Shown one piece after another: positions 20,209 through 31,887 of a stretch of DNA of 64,000 nucleotides. The notes beneath the pieces were generated by a model that had not been told where the DNA came from, made no database searches, and was given only the letters and a program-made list of their open reading frames with translations. How positions within the stretch are numbered: the stretch's first letter is position 1; each line of letters opens with the position of its first letter. Origin of the DNA: Phytophthora colocasiae. Taxonomy: Eukaryota > Oomycota > Peronosporomycetes > Peronosporales > Peronosporaceae. Position numbers and translations under genes: made by a program. Location: contig JAGKQI010000043.1 of the NCBI GenBank assembly GCA_018806915.1, positions 1,178,001 through 1,242,000 on the forward strand, in the 5' to 3' direction.

Positions 20209-23200
20209 CTAAGACGAAGTAGAACCGGCTTCTGTGCCCTGGGCCACCTGCAGGTTGCCCTCGTAGTAGACCTGCCACAGCTGCACGAACACCACGATGT
20301 ACACCACCAGCAGCGAGACGAACACATTGGCTGTGAAGGTAGCAGCAGTGTGGTCCCAGCCACAGTACTCCGTGATACTCATCTTGACCATGGGGTAGAA
20401 TTGGCTCATCACGAAGAAGCCGAAGAACATGGCAGAAACGTAGTTCCACGGGTTCGTGGCGTTCTCGTACTCGAAGAATCGAATCAACGCCACCAATTGA
20501 CTGAATAGCAGCGTGAAGAAGAACAGCACGTTCGGGATTTCTGTCCACGACGTCTTCTGACCGGCACCAGTGTTAGCCCACGACTTGTCCTTGCCCGTCA
20601 TACGCGCCTGGATAGCCTCCACAATAGCCATCATCGTGATGAACGAGAAGGAGAACCAAGTCTGCTGTGCACGCCACACATCGTTGTTATCAACGGCACG
20701 GTTGGCCAGCAGGTTTAGCACCCAACGGCAGAACGTCACGGGCAAGAAAGAGTACAGGAACTTGGTACCACGAGCGTAGATAGGAGCGTCACCCGTGCAC
20801 AGGTAGTAAACAGCGATGGCCACGTAACACAAGGCGGGAATTGAACCAAACGGGTACAGCACTGAATCGTAGAAGAACATCTTACGCGGGAATGCGAGAG
20901 ACGGCTTCGGGTCCGGGGCAGGCACACGCGGCGGACGCCAGTCCGGGTCGACTTCGCTTTCATTTTTCATCAGCAGAATCTGCACAGCACCCTTGGCCCA
21001 ACGCTTCTTCTGACCCATGGCGGCAGCAACCGTTTCGGGAACGGCACCTTCACACAGACGAATGCGATCCTTGGCATCACCCTCGAAATCCTTGCGGAAG
21101 TACACAGAGTCCCAGCCAGAAGTGTGCAACACGTTACCCGTGAAAGCATCTTCTGTCTGGGTACCGTACTGAATGCCACCAATCGAGTCGAAAGCCTGGC
21201 GACGGAAGACAGCGTTCGTACCGGCAAAAGCTGCCGAGTCGAAACCATCACGTCCACACTGCACGGCGTCGAAGAAAATGGTGTTCTTGTGTCCACACGG
21301 GTCACCCATGATCGTCAGTTGCGGAGTGTCCTCGAAGTACTGAGGAGTCTGAACATATGACACCTGGTTCCAGGAAATGTCATCACTGTACTGGCGGCCT
21401 CCGCCATCAACAGCCTCGCCCTCCGAGAAGAAGAACGGCAGCACGGCAAGCAGGAACTTCGGGTGCGGCTTCATATCGTTATCCAGAATCAGCAGGTACT
21501 TGCCGTCAGCACCTTCGTTGAACAAGGCATTGTTAATGTTACCAGCCTTGGAGTGGTGCGTTTCGGGTTTCATACGACCGATGAAGGTCACACGAGGAAT
21601 ACCACGGTCACGGTAATCGTAGTCGTCAGACAGCGAACCAACGGCGCAATCGCGACGTTGCACGCCCTTGCCACCCTCCTTACGGAGCTCGCGGACAGAG
21701 CTGTGCTGGCGACGCCAGGTCTTTAAGCTCTGGTCATCCTGAACAGGGCCAACCACGCGCTCGTGCATGAGGCGAGCGAGGTCACCACGCAGGTCACCAC
21801 ATATCTCAATAACCTTCGTGTTCACCGAGACCTTGAAATGGTTGTTGGCGTCCCAAACAGACTTGGTGTAACCATCATCCAGGATGAAGATGTGCAGTAG
21901 CTCCGGAGGGTACTGCATGGCGAGACAGTTCTTTAACGTCTGCATAGAATCCGTCACAGGTTCCATGTAGTGACACAAGAAGATATCGACACTCGGCCAC
22001 TGCTCCTTCGGGATGGGCGGCTTGAAGTCGTTCATGTAACGAGCACCACGACGGATTGGACGCCACATAGAGAAGTTGAAAAGGAGACCCAGGAAGTAGT
22101 TGAGGAACTCGCTGAAGACCATCATAGCGTACATGAGCCACGACATGAACGGAACATCCTTGATGCAGTAACCGTCACCCGAGTTTGCGTCGAAGTTAAC
22201 AGTCGAACTGTAGCATCCAGTAGTTTCACTGGTAGGCAGTTCACTGCACGGAAGCGTGGGACGGGCGTGGTCACAGAAATACTGTTGCGGGTACATCGTC
22301 GTCAGGTAGTAGAGCCAGAAGATACCAGTCGCAGCCGTGCCGAAGTAGAAGACGTGGAACATTCCACTTCCCGACATCTTGTACTTACGAATGTTGGGCG
22401 TCTCAACAGGCTCAGCAGCGCGGTTGGCGATCGAGTAGGTAGACATGGCAAACGAACGGAACGAAGGCTCGTAGTAGTTGCGGGCACCGGCAATGGAGTC
22501 GTTGTACTGGCTCATCTTGCCGTCCGGGCCCTGCACGCCAGAGTCCATGAAGCGGATGCTGCGGCTGTTGTCCTTCATACTGACACCGCCTTCCTTTGCG
22601 TGCTTCGGGTCGACAAACGACGTTGTGCTGAGGAACGTTCGGTGTGGCACCTGCTGCCATCGGTCGGGCACTTGGCTCTTGTTGTTCATTGTAACTGACG
22701 GCATTTGGGCCTGCGAGATGCTGACATCCGGGTTAGCGTCGTCCGACGGCATCGCCTCTCCACACTCGGTACAGAAGGCCGTTCCAGAGGGCACAGTGGC
22801 AAAACAGTTCTCGCACACGAGACGAACACGCTCGGTCATGGCCTGAGCAGGCAAAGTAGCACCAGTTGGCAGCTCCGGCATCTGCTCCTCGACAGGGCCG
22901 AGCTGAGCGTGAGCACCCACGCGGTTGTAGCACATGAGTCCCCAACGCATCGACAGCTGGTTAAGTCCACCGATCACGAATACACCAGCCCAGATCACGA
23001 ACATGAGCGTTTGAGAGCCTGAGTCCATGCCCTTAAGAGCAGCCTTGCCACCATCCTGCACGGAAGTGTAGGCCACATCAGAAAGGACTGCTGCAGAGTC
23101 AATAAGGCGGGAGACGCCGTCCGAGGCCATCCAGCCACCAGTGATGGCTGAGAAGACGATGTACTTAAAGCGGTGGTTCTCCAGCTCCGAAGTCTTGGAT

Positions 23201-23749
23201 GAGGAGCAGCACACAAGCTCGAAGATGATCATGAAAGCGATCACGAATTCCTGGCGAGCCAGTTGGTTGTCGGCCGGGAACAAGTTGACTCCATCGTACG
23301 CGTCGATGAGCAACAGGTAGCAGGCGATAATACCGCCAGTCACTAGGATCAAAATGTACGGTCCGAAGAACGTCATAAAGCCCACAATAAGGGCAACCAC
23401 AAAGCCTGCACCGCCGCCAGCGGCAACAGCGACCCACTCGTTAGTATCCGAAAGTGAGACGATGGCTGTGAAAGCTACCACAAATCCCCTGTAAATGATA
23501 AAATTTGACAGTCAGTTCAATATCTAAAAATAGCAATCCTCTCTTATTCGATCCACAAATGACCAAATTAGAGAAACACAGAGTGATGGTCATTGCGGTA
23601 ACGTACATGGCGAAGGCCGAAAGGAACTGCGTGGTGACGAAGAGCGAGCGGGCGCCGAGGGACAGCGACGACCAGCCGCCGCACGACATGGAAATGCCGC
23701 CGAGGATGCCCACGACGGAGGCGATAATGCCCGCGCCGGTGAGCCCCAT
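20209..23749 (-). CDS. CesA3: Cellulose synthase, CesA3 type
   Basis: Two exons (23749-23580 and 23488-20209) with a 91-bp intron (donor GTGTTT, acceptor TTACAG) give 1149 residues. Earlier frame extension past 23580 leads only to stops. The protein is a processive GT2 glycosyltransferase that makes beta-1,4-glucan in the plasma membrane for the oomycete cell wall. Several N-terminal membrane helices come first, with no PH domain, and then a zinc-ribbon-like C-x2-C-x10-C-x2-C (about residues 282-298). The catalytic motifs are DDG (near 594-595), DND (near 726-728), TED (near 835-837) and QKKRW (near 883-887). A cluster of C-terminal helices follows. The lack of a PH domain and the overall sequence fit CesA3. 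In that protein, residues in the C-terminal membrane region are known sites of change in isolates insensitive to carboxylic acid amide fungicides; I cannot align them exactly here. Confidence 0.92.
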
Positions 23750-23913
23750 GCTGCTTGAAAGCCGCTGCTTCTAACTTGGTAGAAAAGCTGTGGTCTCTGT
23801 GGTTGTCGTCTGGCTTGTACGTCGGTTCGACAGTCGTCCAAAAGAGGAGGAGGAGGTAAGGCGCCTTCAGTCAGTCGACGGAGGAAGCGCGCTTTGGTCT
23901 GCTGCCGAGTGAA

Positions 23914-23930
23914 CACAAAACCAGAAATGA
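23914..23930 (-). promoter_or_regulatory. Initiator + FPR core promoter of CesA3
   Basis: On the minus strand TCATTTCTGGTTTTGTG fits the initiator (TCATTTC) with a T-rich FPR. It is about 165-180 bases upstream of the CesA3 ATG at 23749. Confidence 0.6.
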
Positions 23931-25230
23931 GGTCCTGTGCGCGCTCGTTTCCCCTTGCCGGGTGTTTTCTTCTCTGTGGGCGTTTCTGTGGCGTGCGATC
24001 GGAGTACGGTAAGTAATTTATCGGGAGAATCCATAACGGAAAAAAGACAGAGGGCAAGAGACGGGTCACCTATCCATTAACTGGCTCCAAAGCGACTCAT
24101 GATGAAAAGGAGTTTCACGTGTAGTGTGGATCTTGTTTTGGACGAGTGAGATGGCTCGCCTTCGCTATAAATTCATCTCATCCCGGTATGCATATGTACA
24201 TGCACATTTGCGATGGTGGTGGCTTTCTCGGATATACTTTATGCACTTCAATTCCTACAGAGTTGGGCTGCGTGTCAGCATTTACCGCGACAAGTTGTCG
24301 ACAACACGAGGTGCCCCGCCTAGCGCATGTACGCACGCATGTGGCAGGAATTTGCTCCGTCGTGAGTTGTTGGCTCACCCGCTGCTGGGGATCCAATACC
24401 GCCGAGCAAAGCCATCAGATTTGGGTGGCCAGCGACTGCATCCATATGACAAATGTGATCCCAGACCTATGGATGTTGGCGCTGCGATCTCAGCTGCATG
24501 ATAAAATCGCCGCCAAGCTTTTGGTCAAGGCGGGATGGCGAGATAAGCTCGCTGGCAGCAGCTTCTTCTACAGCCTGGCAGCGAAAAGCAGTATCCTCGG
24601 TGTTCGCAAGCGCGATAGCCCGTCCTTCCTTCGTGCGACAGATGCCCTGTTCTGTGCGCTCGCGTGGCGGCGACAGCTCTGTTAAAGCAGCGACTGCAAA
24701 GCGAGCTTTCAGCGCGAGCCAACGTCCAGGAGCACTTCAACGAGGAGAATATGCTGAGCGCGGCCAATCTCACTGCGGGCCAGCCATTTTGCAGCGGCGT
24801 GGCGGCACCGCTTGACCGACGTTGCCACAGAAATTCAGTCTGCGTTGATGGGCTATCGAAGCAGAAAAATCCACACTCCATCTGCTTGATCTCCGACTTC
24901 AGCTGCCTATAGTACAACATCCCCCGCAATCCTCTGCACCATGATAGGCAGGAAGCGCTGGTGCTGACAGTTCTTAGATAATCTGCGTGTGACTCGAACA
25001 CGATGGCATCGGCACCGAGACGCAGTGCAGTGCATCAAACTTACAACTTCACGACGAGCACGGGGCAACTTTTGTAGGTGGTTTCTGAAAATTTCGCGTG
25101 ACGATCGCGTCAATGGGTGAACCGTCGCTGTCCAGCTGGCACGAACTGACTCGATTTAGGCCGTCATTTATTCGGTAAATTACGCCTCTTCCGTTTTGGC
25201 TCAGCAACTGCCGCTAGTTGGGGGCCTCGT
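23931..25230. other. Divergent intergenic region, no gene called
   Basis: Lies between CesA3 (minus) and the membrane protein gene at 25377 (plus). Frames such as 24146-24685 plus and 25001-24525 minus overlap each other, have uneven composition and no recognisable domain, so none is called. The region presumably holds upstream control sequences of both genes. Confidence 0.5.
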
Positions 25231-25246
25231 TCACTCTGTATTTTTC
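25231..25246 (+). promoter_or_regulatory. Initiator + FPR core promoter
   Basis: TCACTCTGTATTTTTC matches YCAYTYY with a T-rich FPR and lies 146 bases before the ATG at 25377. Confidence 0.6.
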
Positions 25247-25376
25247 TCTTGGCGCAGTCGAAAGCGCAAAGTTGACAGAGCTCACCGCAGGCACCTTCGA
25301 CGGCGGTCCCTTCCCGTGCGTCTCTGACTCACACAGTACACACAGTACACTTACACTGCACTCTCTACAGACCCTA

Positions 25377-26453
25377 ATGGCGCTCGGCCGATGCTTCACG
25401 CTGCTGGCGCCGCTGCTACTGGCACAAGTCGCTCAGGCCAAAAACTACTTTAACCAATCGGCTGGCTACGTGATCGAGATCTCCACAGACGACTGGAGTA
25501 ACTACGACACTAACGGAGGCTGCGTCACGTGTCCGTACACGTGCATCGCCCCCACTGAGAGCTACGACGGTACGACCATCAATGCATCCAACACGACGCA
25601 GACGGCGTCACTTCCGGCCATTTACACGCAGACCAAGAGTAACGGCTGTTGCTACTCGTCCACGTCCACTACGCAGCCCTCGTGTTCTGCTGAAGCTTCT
25701 CCTTCTACTTCTGAGAACTGTGGCTTCCTGTACGGCCCTACGCTGGAGTGGCGTATCAACAATGCTCTCAAGCCTCTCAGTGACAGTATGACGGCTATTC
25801 TCTTCGCCTCCACGGATTGTGAGGCGTTCTGGGCCGTGGGCAAGCAAGATATCCGCTACACGAGCAACACCAAGAGCATCAAGGGCTCCAAGATGATCCA
25901 GAGTGGCTGCTACGGCGACCCAGCAGGCACTCCCATGATCCTCAGTGGCTGCTTGACCAGTCAGTTGACCTACTCCAAGACCAAGACGTACACGTGGAAG
26001 AACTTGGCCGAGAAGTGCGAGGGTCTCGCCGGACGCTGCGTCATCACCAACGCCGTCTGGGAGCAGCATCTCGAGTGCTGCACGTCCCGCACAGGTCTGG
26101 CTTCGGACTGGGACACGACGTACGAGACGTACACCAAGACGCCGTCCAAGACGACCAAGTTGAGCGGTCCTGCCATCACTGGTATTGTTATTGGCGGCGT
26201 GGCGCTGCTCATGTGCCTCATCCACTTCGGCGCCAAGGTGCGCGAACGCGCTCGCCAAACGGCTCTAATGCGCGAACAGGAGGCCACGGACGACTACGAG
26301 GAGATCATGACGCCACTCACGGCGGGAGACAAGCAGCCTGTGGCGCTACAACGTCCTATTGGTCCGGCCAGTCTAGAAGTCTCACTGCACGAAGGCGACC
26401 AGATCTACCGCAAGAAAGAGGACGAGTTGCTCTTCGAGGGCGACATGTACTAG
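25377..26453 (+). CDS. Type I membrane protein, oomycete-specific
   Basis: A 358-residue protein. The ATG at 25377 starts a strong signal peptide (MALGRCFTLLAPLLLAQVAQA). The open frame extends upstream of the promoter and is not used. The ectodomain (about 22-260) has many cysteines, including CVTCPYTC and a GCC pair, and several N-glycosylation sites. A single transmembrane helix (about 266-286) follows, then a basic stop-transfer segment and a cytosolic tail of about 70 residues with acidic DDYEEIMTPL. The MTP in this tail resembles the VTP/MTP tail ends of the eight-cysteine proteins nearby, which may be coincidence. No known domain recognised. Confidence 0.8.
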   Translation: MALGRCFTLLAPLLLAQVAQAKNYFNQSAGYVIEISTDDWSNYDTNGGCVTCPYTCIAPTESYDGTTINASNTTQTASLPAIYTQTKSNGCCYSSTSTTQPSCSAEASPSTSENCGFLYGPTLEWRINNALKPLSDSMTAILFASTDCEAFWAVGKQDIRYTSNTKSIKGSKMIQSGCYGDPAGTPMILSGCLTSQLTYSKTKTYTWKNLAEKCEGLAGRCVITNAVWEQHLECCTSRTGLASDWDTTYETYTKTPSKTTKLSGPAITGIVIGGVALLMCLIHFGAKVRERARQTALMREQEATDDYEEIMTPLTAGDKQPVALQRPIGPASLEVSLHEGDQIYRKKEDELLFEGDMY

Positions 26454-26622
26454 GTTTTCCATATCCCTCCGGACAGTGCAATGCCGTTTTGAGAATTGCT
26501 GCTCGTCTCGCTCCAAATCCATCCCCTATTTTGTTTGTCTAGAGTTTCAGGTGTTTCCTATGTGTTTGTGTCTGCAGGAAGAGAAGCTTTGGGGTTTTCA
26601 AAATGCATCTCAACTCATGGCT

Positions 26623-29600
26623 TTAGATGCTGTCTATGTCGTTCTGACTCAGTCCTTCGTAACAGGTGAGACTTGCCGAGTTCTGCGTTGTGTCCTTGGC
26701 TCCTTTTGTCTTGAGGTACTCGGCTAACTCCTTGTGTTTGTACGCGTACAGGTAGTGCAGTCCCGTGTTTCCGTTCAGGTTCTGCAGGTTCATGTCCGCA
26801 TGACGTCGTAGTAGGAACTTAGCCAACCGTTTGTTGCCTTGCTGACACACGAGGATGAAGAGTGTGTTGCCGTGGTTGTCGCGTGTATTCACGTCAACGC
26901 CCTGGTCTAACGCCAACTCGAGCTACAAACACAAGACACGTGAGATCTCCAGAGTAGTGAAGTGAAAAGTCTGAGCTGTCGTACGCCTTCCAAGTTGTTG
27001 TTACGAGCACAAAGCAGAGCTCGAGCCTCACGCTGCTCCTTAGACTCGTTCTGTTGACTCGGTTCGTGGTCGAACAAGTCGGGTGAATCGTCTTCAGCCA
27101 AGGAGACAGCTCCACGTCGGACATTGGAACTGGAAGCTCCTGAAGCTTGTTGCGCTCGTAAATGCTCGGCCCACTGCAGCTTCTTTTCATGCAAGTCTTC
27201 AGCTGGTCGCGGCACAAAGTGTGCTCTCAACTCGGGGATAAACTCAGGAGGGTCATAGGGAGAACAATCGGCCGGATCCAGCATGCCTACGGGTGTGGCG
27301 TGGTTTGTCTGATTGATGAAGCTCGATCGCGGACCTTCGGTGTGAGATCTGTACACGCTCCGAGCGAAATTCGGCGGCAGTCGCGACGTCTTGAGCCGCT
27401 TCCAGCCTTCACCGCGTCGATTTACAGGTTGAGCGTTGGTTTGAGGCACCAATTGAAGCTGTAGTTTTGCCATCTTCGCAGCTACCAGAGCCGACTTGGA
27501 TCGGTCCATTCCTTCATCCAGCAACGCCGCCATCTCATCGTTCAGGTCAATTTGTCGAGCGTCGTTCTTGTCTTCCGCTTCATCTTCGAAGATGAGACTG
27601 CGTCGACCTGTGCGTACTGTGGCCGGTCGAGATCGAGATGCCAAGCCCAGTTTGGCTTTGAGCTGGCGCAAGAACTGCTCGTCCTCAAGAAGTGAGCGCG
27701 TCAACTGAACTTGAGCTTCTTTGTTCGCTTGCTGCTTGGCTGTGAGAGTTGAGTTAGTAGAGGAACGCGAATCTGCTGAAGATGCACTTCGGTACGTCAC
27801 AGACGGCCGAGAAGCTTCGTCGTCATCCTTCTCTTCGGCATTTTCCCATTCCTCCGGTGGTTCCCACAGGAATCGTCGAGCCACAGGTAGACCCTCATTG
27901 AGCGAGTGGTAGAACACGACTCCACTATCATCAACCGTGATTTCTCGCAATTCCCACCAGCCTTGTTGCTCCAGTACGACCGACCCAGCCAGTCTATGCG
28001 TCCATTCACGCTCAACAGCTTCTTCAGTAGCTCTATTGATCCCTCCTTTGCTTCGAGCTTCAGCCTGAGCTGCAGTCACTTGAAGTTCTTGTTCCAACCT
28101 TTTCTGCTCTTGACGCTTCGCTTCCAGTGCCAGTCTCCCGGCTTCAAGCTTCTGCTCAATCTCGTACAGCTTCTTCTCGTACGCTGCTCGAGCTTCGCGC
28201 TCTGCAACCAACACCAAGTAGCTTGAAAGTCTAGCTCCCAGTACGTCCACCATCGTCTCGTGACTCATTGCTGCACTAAAGTACGTTGGATCGTTCGGGC
28301 CGCTGGTCAAGTGGTTCTGGATCACGTACAGCATGTCTTTTTCCACTCGACGTCGACACAACTGGGTCTCAACAGGGTCAACCTCGTGCCAGCAGTAGCG
28401 TCCACACACACCCGGTGCGTTCGGATGAGCTGTAGTGACACTGCAATACTGTGCCACAACGTCGTAACGTGGCGTGATGGTACGCCCTTCAGTCAGCAAA
28501 AGCCACTGCCTGAAGTGGTGTCGATCTGTGAATTCGCTCCATCCTCGACGATGCCCCACAGAAGCTGAAGGTCTCTCAGCAACTTGCAACCAGTGATCTT
28601 CTTCCCCTGCAGCGTCGTTGAGGAGCGTAATGGTCCCAGGAAGCAAGTCGTCCAGTATTGACTCCACGCGTGTGCTCAGTAAAGGGCCGAGGCACGGAGA
28701 GACCAACGCCAGAACCCGCCCAAAGCCTGTTTCGGCTTCCGCAAGGGTGAAAAGAGCAGCTTCAAGTTCTGGAGGAGGCATCTTGGAGCCCACATGCCAT
28801 GCAAGCCAAAACGGCGACAGCAAAGGAGCATCCAGCGCTAGTACGAGCATCACAAGGATGGAGTTGGACGACGACAGCTTGTTGTTGCGCTCAAAGAGAG
28901 CCACAACCTTTGTATACTCGGGTGGGGATTCTCCCTCCGCCGAGATTTCGTCGTCAGGTTCGTATCTCCACCACAAAACGGGTTCTTTGCCGACGAGTGT
29001 CACTCCTGGGACTCGTTGCAGGACATTGGGGTAGATTCCGGGGTCCCATCGTCCACAGATCAATAAACTCAGCGGGCGAAAAGCAGATCCTCCTCTTGAT
29101 CGAGTTTTACGCCGTCGAGTGCTTGGAGTATGCGTCAGTGAGCTGGTAGTTGGCGTTTTCCCTTGATACGAAGGTCCTCCTCCGACGGAGACGACTTGTT
29201 TCAGTGCTCGTTCACTCGATATCGACTGGATCTGCGAATATCCTTCACGGATAGCCTTCTCATCTCGTCTACCACTTAGTGAACGGCTTTCAGGGTCGAT
29301 CAACTCGCTGTCTTCTCCCGGTGCTTGATCCAAAATACGGTGTCTCGTACGTCGGTGGTTGAAGTGATCCAGGTTCGTGAGCCAAATGTGGTTCACGTCG
29401 AAGATGAAAGTCTTGGTGAGGTTGCGTTTGCGGGTTTCCGCCTGAATACGGAGGTTCTCGAGGTTTTGGAGCATCTCAAACAGCGCGCAGATTGGGTGTC
29501 GTGTCACGATAGGAATCACAGCAAGACTCGCCTGTTCCTTGGCATTGGCGATTGCTCGAGCTTCGATCTCTTGTTGCTGTCTCTTGAGCTCCACGTAGGC

Positions 29601-30470
29601 GAACCACAGCTTCTCTCGGTCTTTCTCGGAGCGATACTTGATGAATATATCGTCTGACAACCAGCTTGTCGGTCCTTGCAACTCCATACTTGTCAAGAAT
29701 GCTAGTGCATCGCCCTCGATACTCTTTGCACTCTTGCCATTAGGATAAACTCTCGCGTGGTGCTCGCAGCCAGTGATCTTGTCCGGTTTAGCCCAACACG
29801 CATTGCACATTCGCTTGTCAACTGCGTGATCAGCTCGATGAGCAGGAGAAGCCACTCCGGTAGAGTCATGCAGACCCATCTTACGCAACAACAAGGCCAC
29901 ATTATCCACTTCATGCAGTGTCTTCTTGAGTTTTTGTCCACGTGACGTCCCTGCTGGTGCGCCGAATCCTCCAGAGTCGGCTCGAAGCTTCGTCAGCGAC
30001 TTGTACAGCGGCGATTCGAGCAACTTGAGCGTCGAGCGTTTACTGGGCGTGTTATTCGATCCTGGTACATGTTTCCCCTTGCGATTGATCGCTGGCAATT
30101 GTAACGGGGAGTAGATACTCCCAGGAGGGACAGAAGCTACTGGAGAACGTGGAGGTGGCAATTTCGGCAGCGTCCCGTCATCGCTCGAGTGTTCACTGCG
30201 AGTTGGTGAATCCAACCACCTCTGGTTGTTGGCAGCTGGAGACACTGGCGCAGTGATAACGAGAGAACCACCGGAAGCGTAAGTGACTCGCAGCTCCTCT
30301 CGTGTTGGCGTGTGGCTCGTTCCATTGGTCTCAGGACCGGACAGAGTGGATCCCTTGATGAGCGCAACTCGATCTCTAGCGGCTTGTTGCTGCTGCTTCT
30401 TGTTCTGCTGCTTGAGGATCTTCCGGGCGCTGGACTCGACACTGTTGAGGAACGTCGTGAGATCGTCCAT
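26623..30470 (-). CDS. Large coiled-coil and ankyrin-repeat protein
   Basis: Two exons (30470-26985 and 26922-26623) joined across a 62-bp intron (GTACGA...TTGTAG) give 1261 residues in one frame. The N-terminus is polar and includes a glutamine/lysine helix (residues about 20-40). A conserved-looking central domain (about 480-740) is of unknown type. A coiled coil (about 755-820) comes next, then a segment with tryptophans that looks WW-like (about 832-875), a low-complexity linker, and ankyrin repeats at the C-terminus (about 1145-1240). The ankyrin match needs the intron removed: ARNNNLEG from exon 1 joins LELALDQGVDVNTRDNHGNT from exon 2. Probably a cytosolic scaffold. I cannot name it. 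Confidence 0.8.
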
Positions 30471-30726
30471 TGTCAGCTCAGGCAGCTATGGGACGCACAT
30501 GAGCGAAAGCAGCTATGTTAGTGCACATGAAGGGACAACCGTTATCTTTGTCCCAAGTCCGTTCCTACAATCAGAATTGTCGAATATACGCTACGTTTCA
30601 TTCATTCCATACCATACCTTTGCAACCTGTCTGGACTGCTTCCTGGCTGCGTAAAAACTACCTAAAAAGCTAAAACTCACGTTCACCACCGGAACATGTC
30701 AATAAAACTCGTCGTTGCAAATCGCT

Positions 30727-31815
30727 TCAGTTCTTCAGTGTCACTCGAGACTTGTAGGCGTCGTAGCGGCACTTACCGTAAGCCAAAAAGTCAAAATCAA
30801 TCGTGGACTGCGACGCCTGGATGTAACCCCAAATGGCCCAGAACAAATGCGACGCCAGAGAGTACGTATTGGCTTCCAGTCGCAGACTCTCCACTTCGTT
30901 CTCACTCACGTCCTTCTCGTCACCGTTCTTACCGGCCAAGTATGCTCGGCAAAACGTGCGCTGCTGCTCAGCCGTTGGGTACTTTGTGAAGTCTCCAAGA
31001 TGAGCGTTTACCGTCTTGTGGTAGTCGTAGGCCCACTCACAGAAGTGGTTACCCAAGTCGTAACCTCTGGGGTTGTAGCTTGTGTACTCAAAGTCAATGA
31101 GTACCGCGTCTCCAGCGTCATTCTTCATGATGTTGCCGTACTGCAAGTCATTGTGACTGAGCACAATGGGAGACGGCACTTGGGCCAGGATCTTCTCCAT
31201 CTCATCCACATCCTTGGTCACTTGTTTTAAGTCCACGACACCTTTAAACTTGTCGTCCGTGCACTTGACTCGCGCCACTTCCAGCAACTTCCGGATGCTG
31301 GAAATGTACGTCGGTTTCCGGTCAATGTCAATGTCCAGTTCGTGGAAGACACGCAACTGTTTGGCAATGATACGGGACTCTTCCGGCTGCTTCATGCGCT
31401 TGTTCGAGTACGTCGAGCCGTGGATGAGCTTCTCGGCTCTTCCGTTCGCAAATTGGCCCAATAGTTCCACTCCAATCTTCTGGTCACTCAGTAACTGGAA
31501 CAAACGCGTCTCCTCCACGCGGGAGAAGAACGACTCGGTACCTTCTCCGTACACACGTACGAGCACATCGCGGTCCTTACCTTCAGGCTTGTGTACCGCG
31601 AAGATGAGGTTCGTCATGGCGCCGCCCAAATGCTCCACGTCGACGCTGTCAGGCTCGACGTCGCTCCAGCTGGGGATGCACTTGGTCAGTGTGGAGACGA
31701 TGGAGGCCTGTAGCTTGAGCTTCGCCTTGTCCACGACTGCTACAGCTGCCAGGTACGGCGCGACGACTACGGCAGCGTCTGTGGTGGACTCGTTGTTACT
31801 GTTGTTTAGAGTCAT
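30727..31815 (-). CDS. Choline/ethanolamine kinase
   Basis: A 362-residue protein. The first in-frame ATG is at 31815; the frame extends to 31875 only with non-ATG codons and past the initiator. It phosphorylates choline or ethanolamine with ATP, the first step of the CDP-choline/CDP-ethanolamine (Kennedy) route to phosphatidylcholine and phosphatidylethanolamine, in the cytosol. The choline kinase signature SHNDLQYGNIM (residues about 220-230, catalytic Asp 223) and the metal-binding motif LIDFEY (Asp 241), followed by YNPRGYDLGNHFCEW, are intact. Length is normal for the family. The sequence does not settle choline versus ethanolamine preference. Confidence 0.93.
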   Translation of the reverse strand: MTLNNSNNESTTDAAVVVAPYLAAVAVVDKAKLKLQASIVSTLTKCIPSWSDVEPDSVDVEHLGGAMTNLIFAVHKPEGKDRDVLVRVYGEGTESFFSRVEETRLFQLLSDQKIGVELLGQFANGRAEKLIHGSTYSNKRMKQPEESRIIAKQLRVFHELDIDIDRKPTYISSIRKLLEVARVKCTDDKFKGVVDLKQVTKDVDEMEKILAQVPSPIVLSHNDLQYGNIMKNDAGDAVLIDFEYTSYNPRGYDLGNHFCEWAYDYHKTVNAHLGDFTKYPTAEQQRTFCRAYLAGKNGDEKDVSENEVESLRLEANTYSLASHLFWAIWGYIQASQSTIDFDFLAYGKCRYDAYKSRVTLKN

Positions 31816-31871
31816 GGTCCAAGAGTGATGGTCCAAGAGTGATGATCGTTCGAAGACTTGAGCTCTACTTG

Positions 31872-31887
31872 GCAAAAGAAGGAATGA
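31872..31887 (-). promoter_or_regulatory. Initiator + FPR core promoter of the choline kinase gene
   Basis: On the minus strand TCATTCCTTCTTTTGC matches the initiator/FPR pair, about 57-72 bases before the ATG at 31815. Between it and the ATG is a 14-bp tandem duplication (31814-31841). Confidence 0.7.

Noticed and set aside
21970..22698. 242-codon plus-strand frame opposite CesA3
   Set aside because: It lies wholly antisense to a well-supported exon with strong codon bias, has no promoter and no domain; it is a shadow frame.
24146..25001. Overlapping frames upstream of CesA3 on both strands (plus 24146-24685, minus 25001-24525)
   Set aside because: The frames overlap in conflict, have Arg/Ser/Cys-biased composition, no initiator at the right distance and no recognisable motif.
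27162..29657. Several plus-strand frames opposite the coiled-coil/ankyrin gene
   Set aside because: All are antisense to one long coding exon and lack any independent support.
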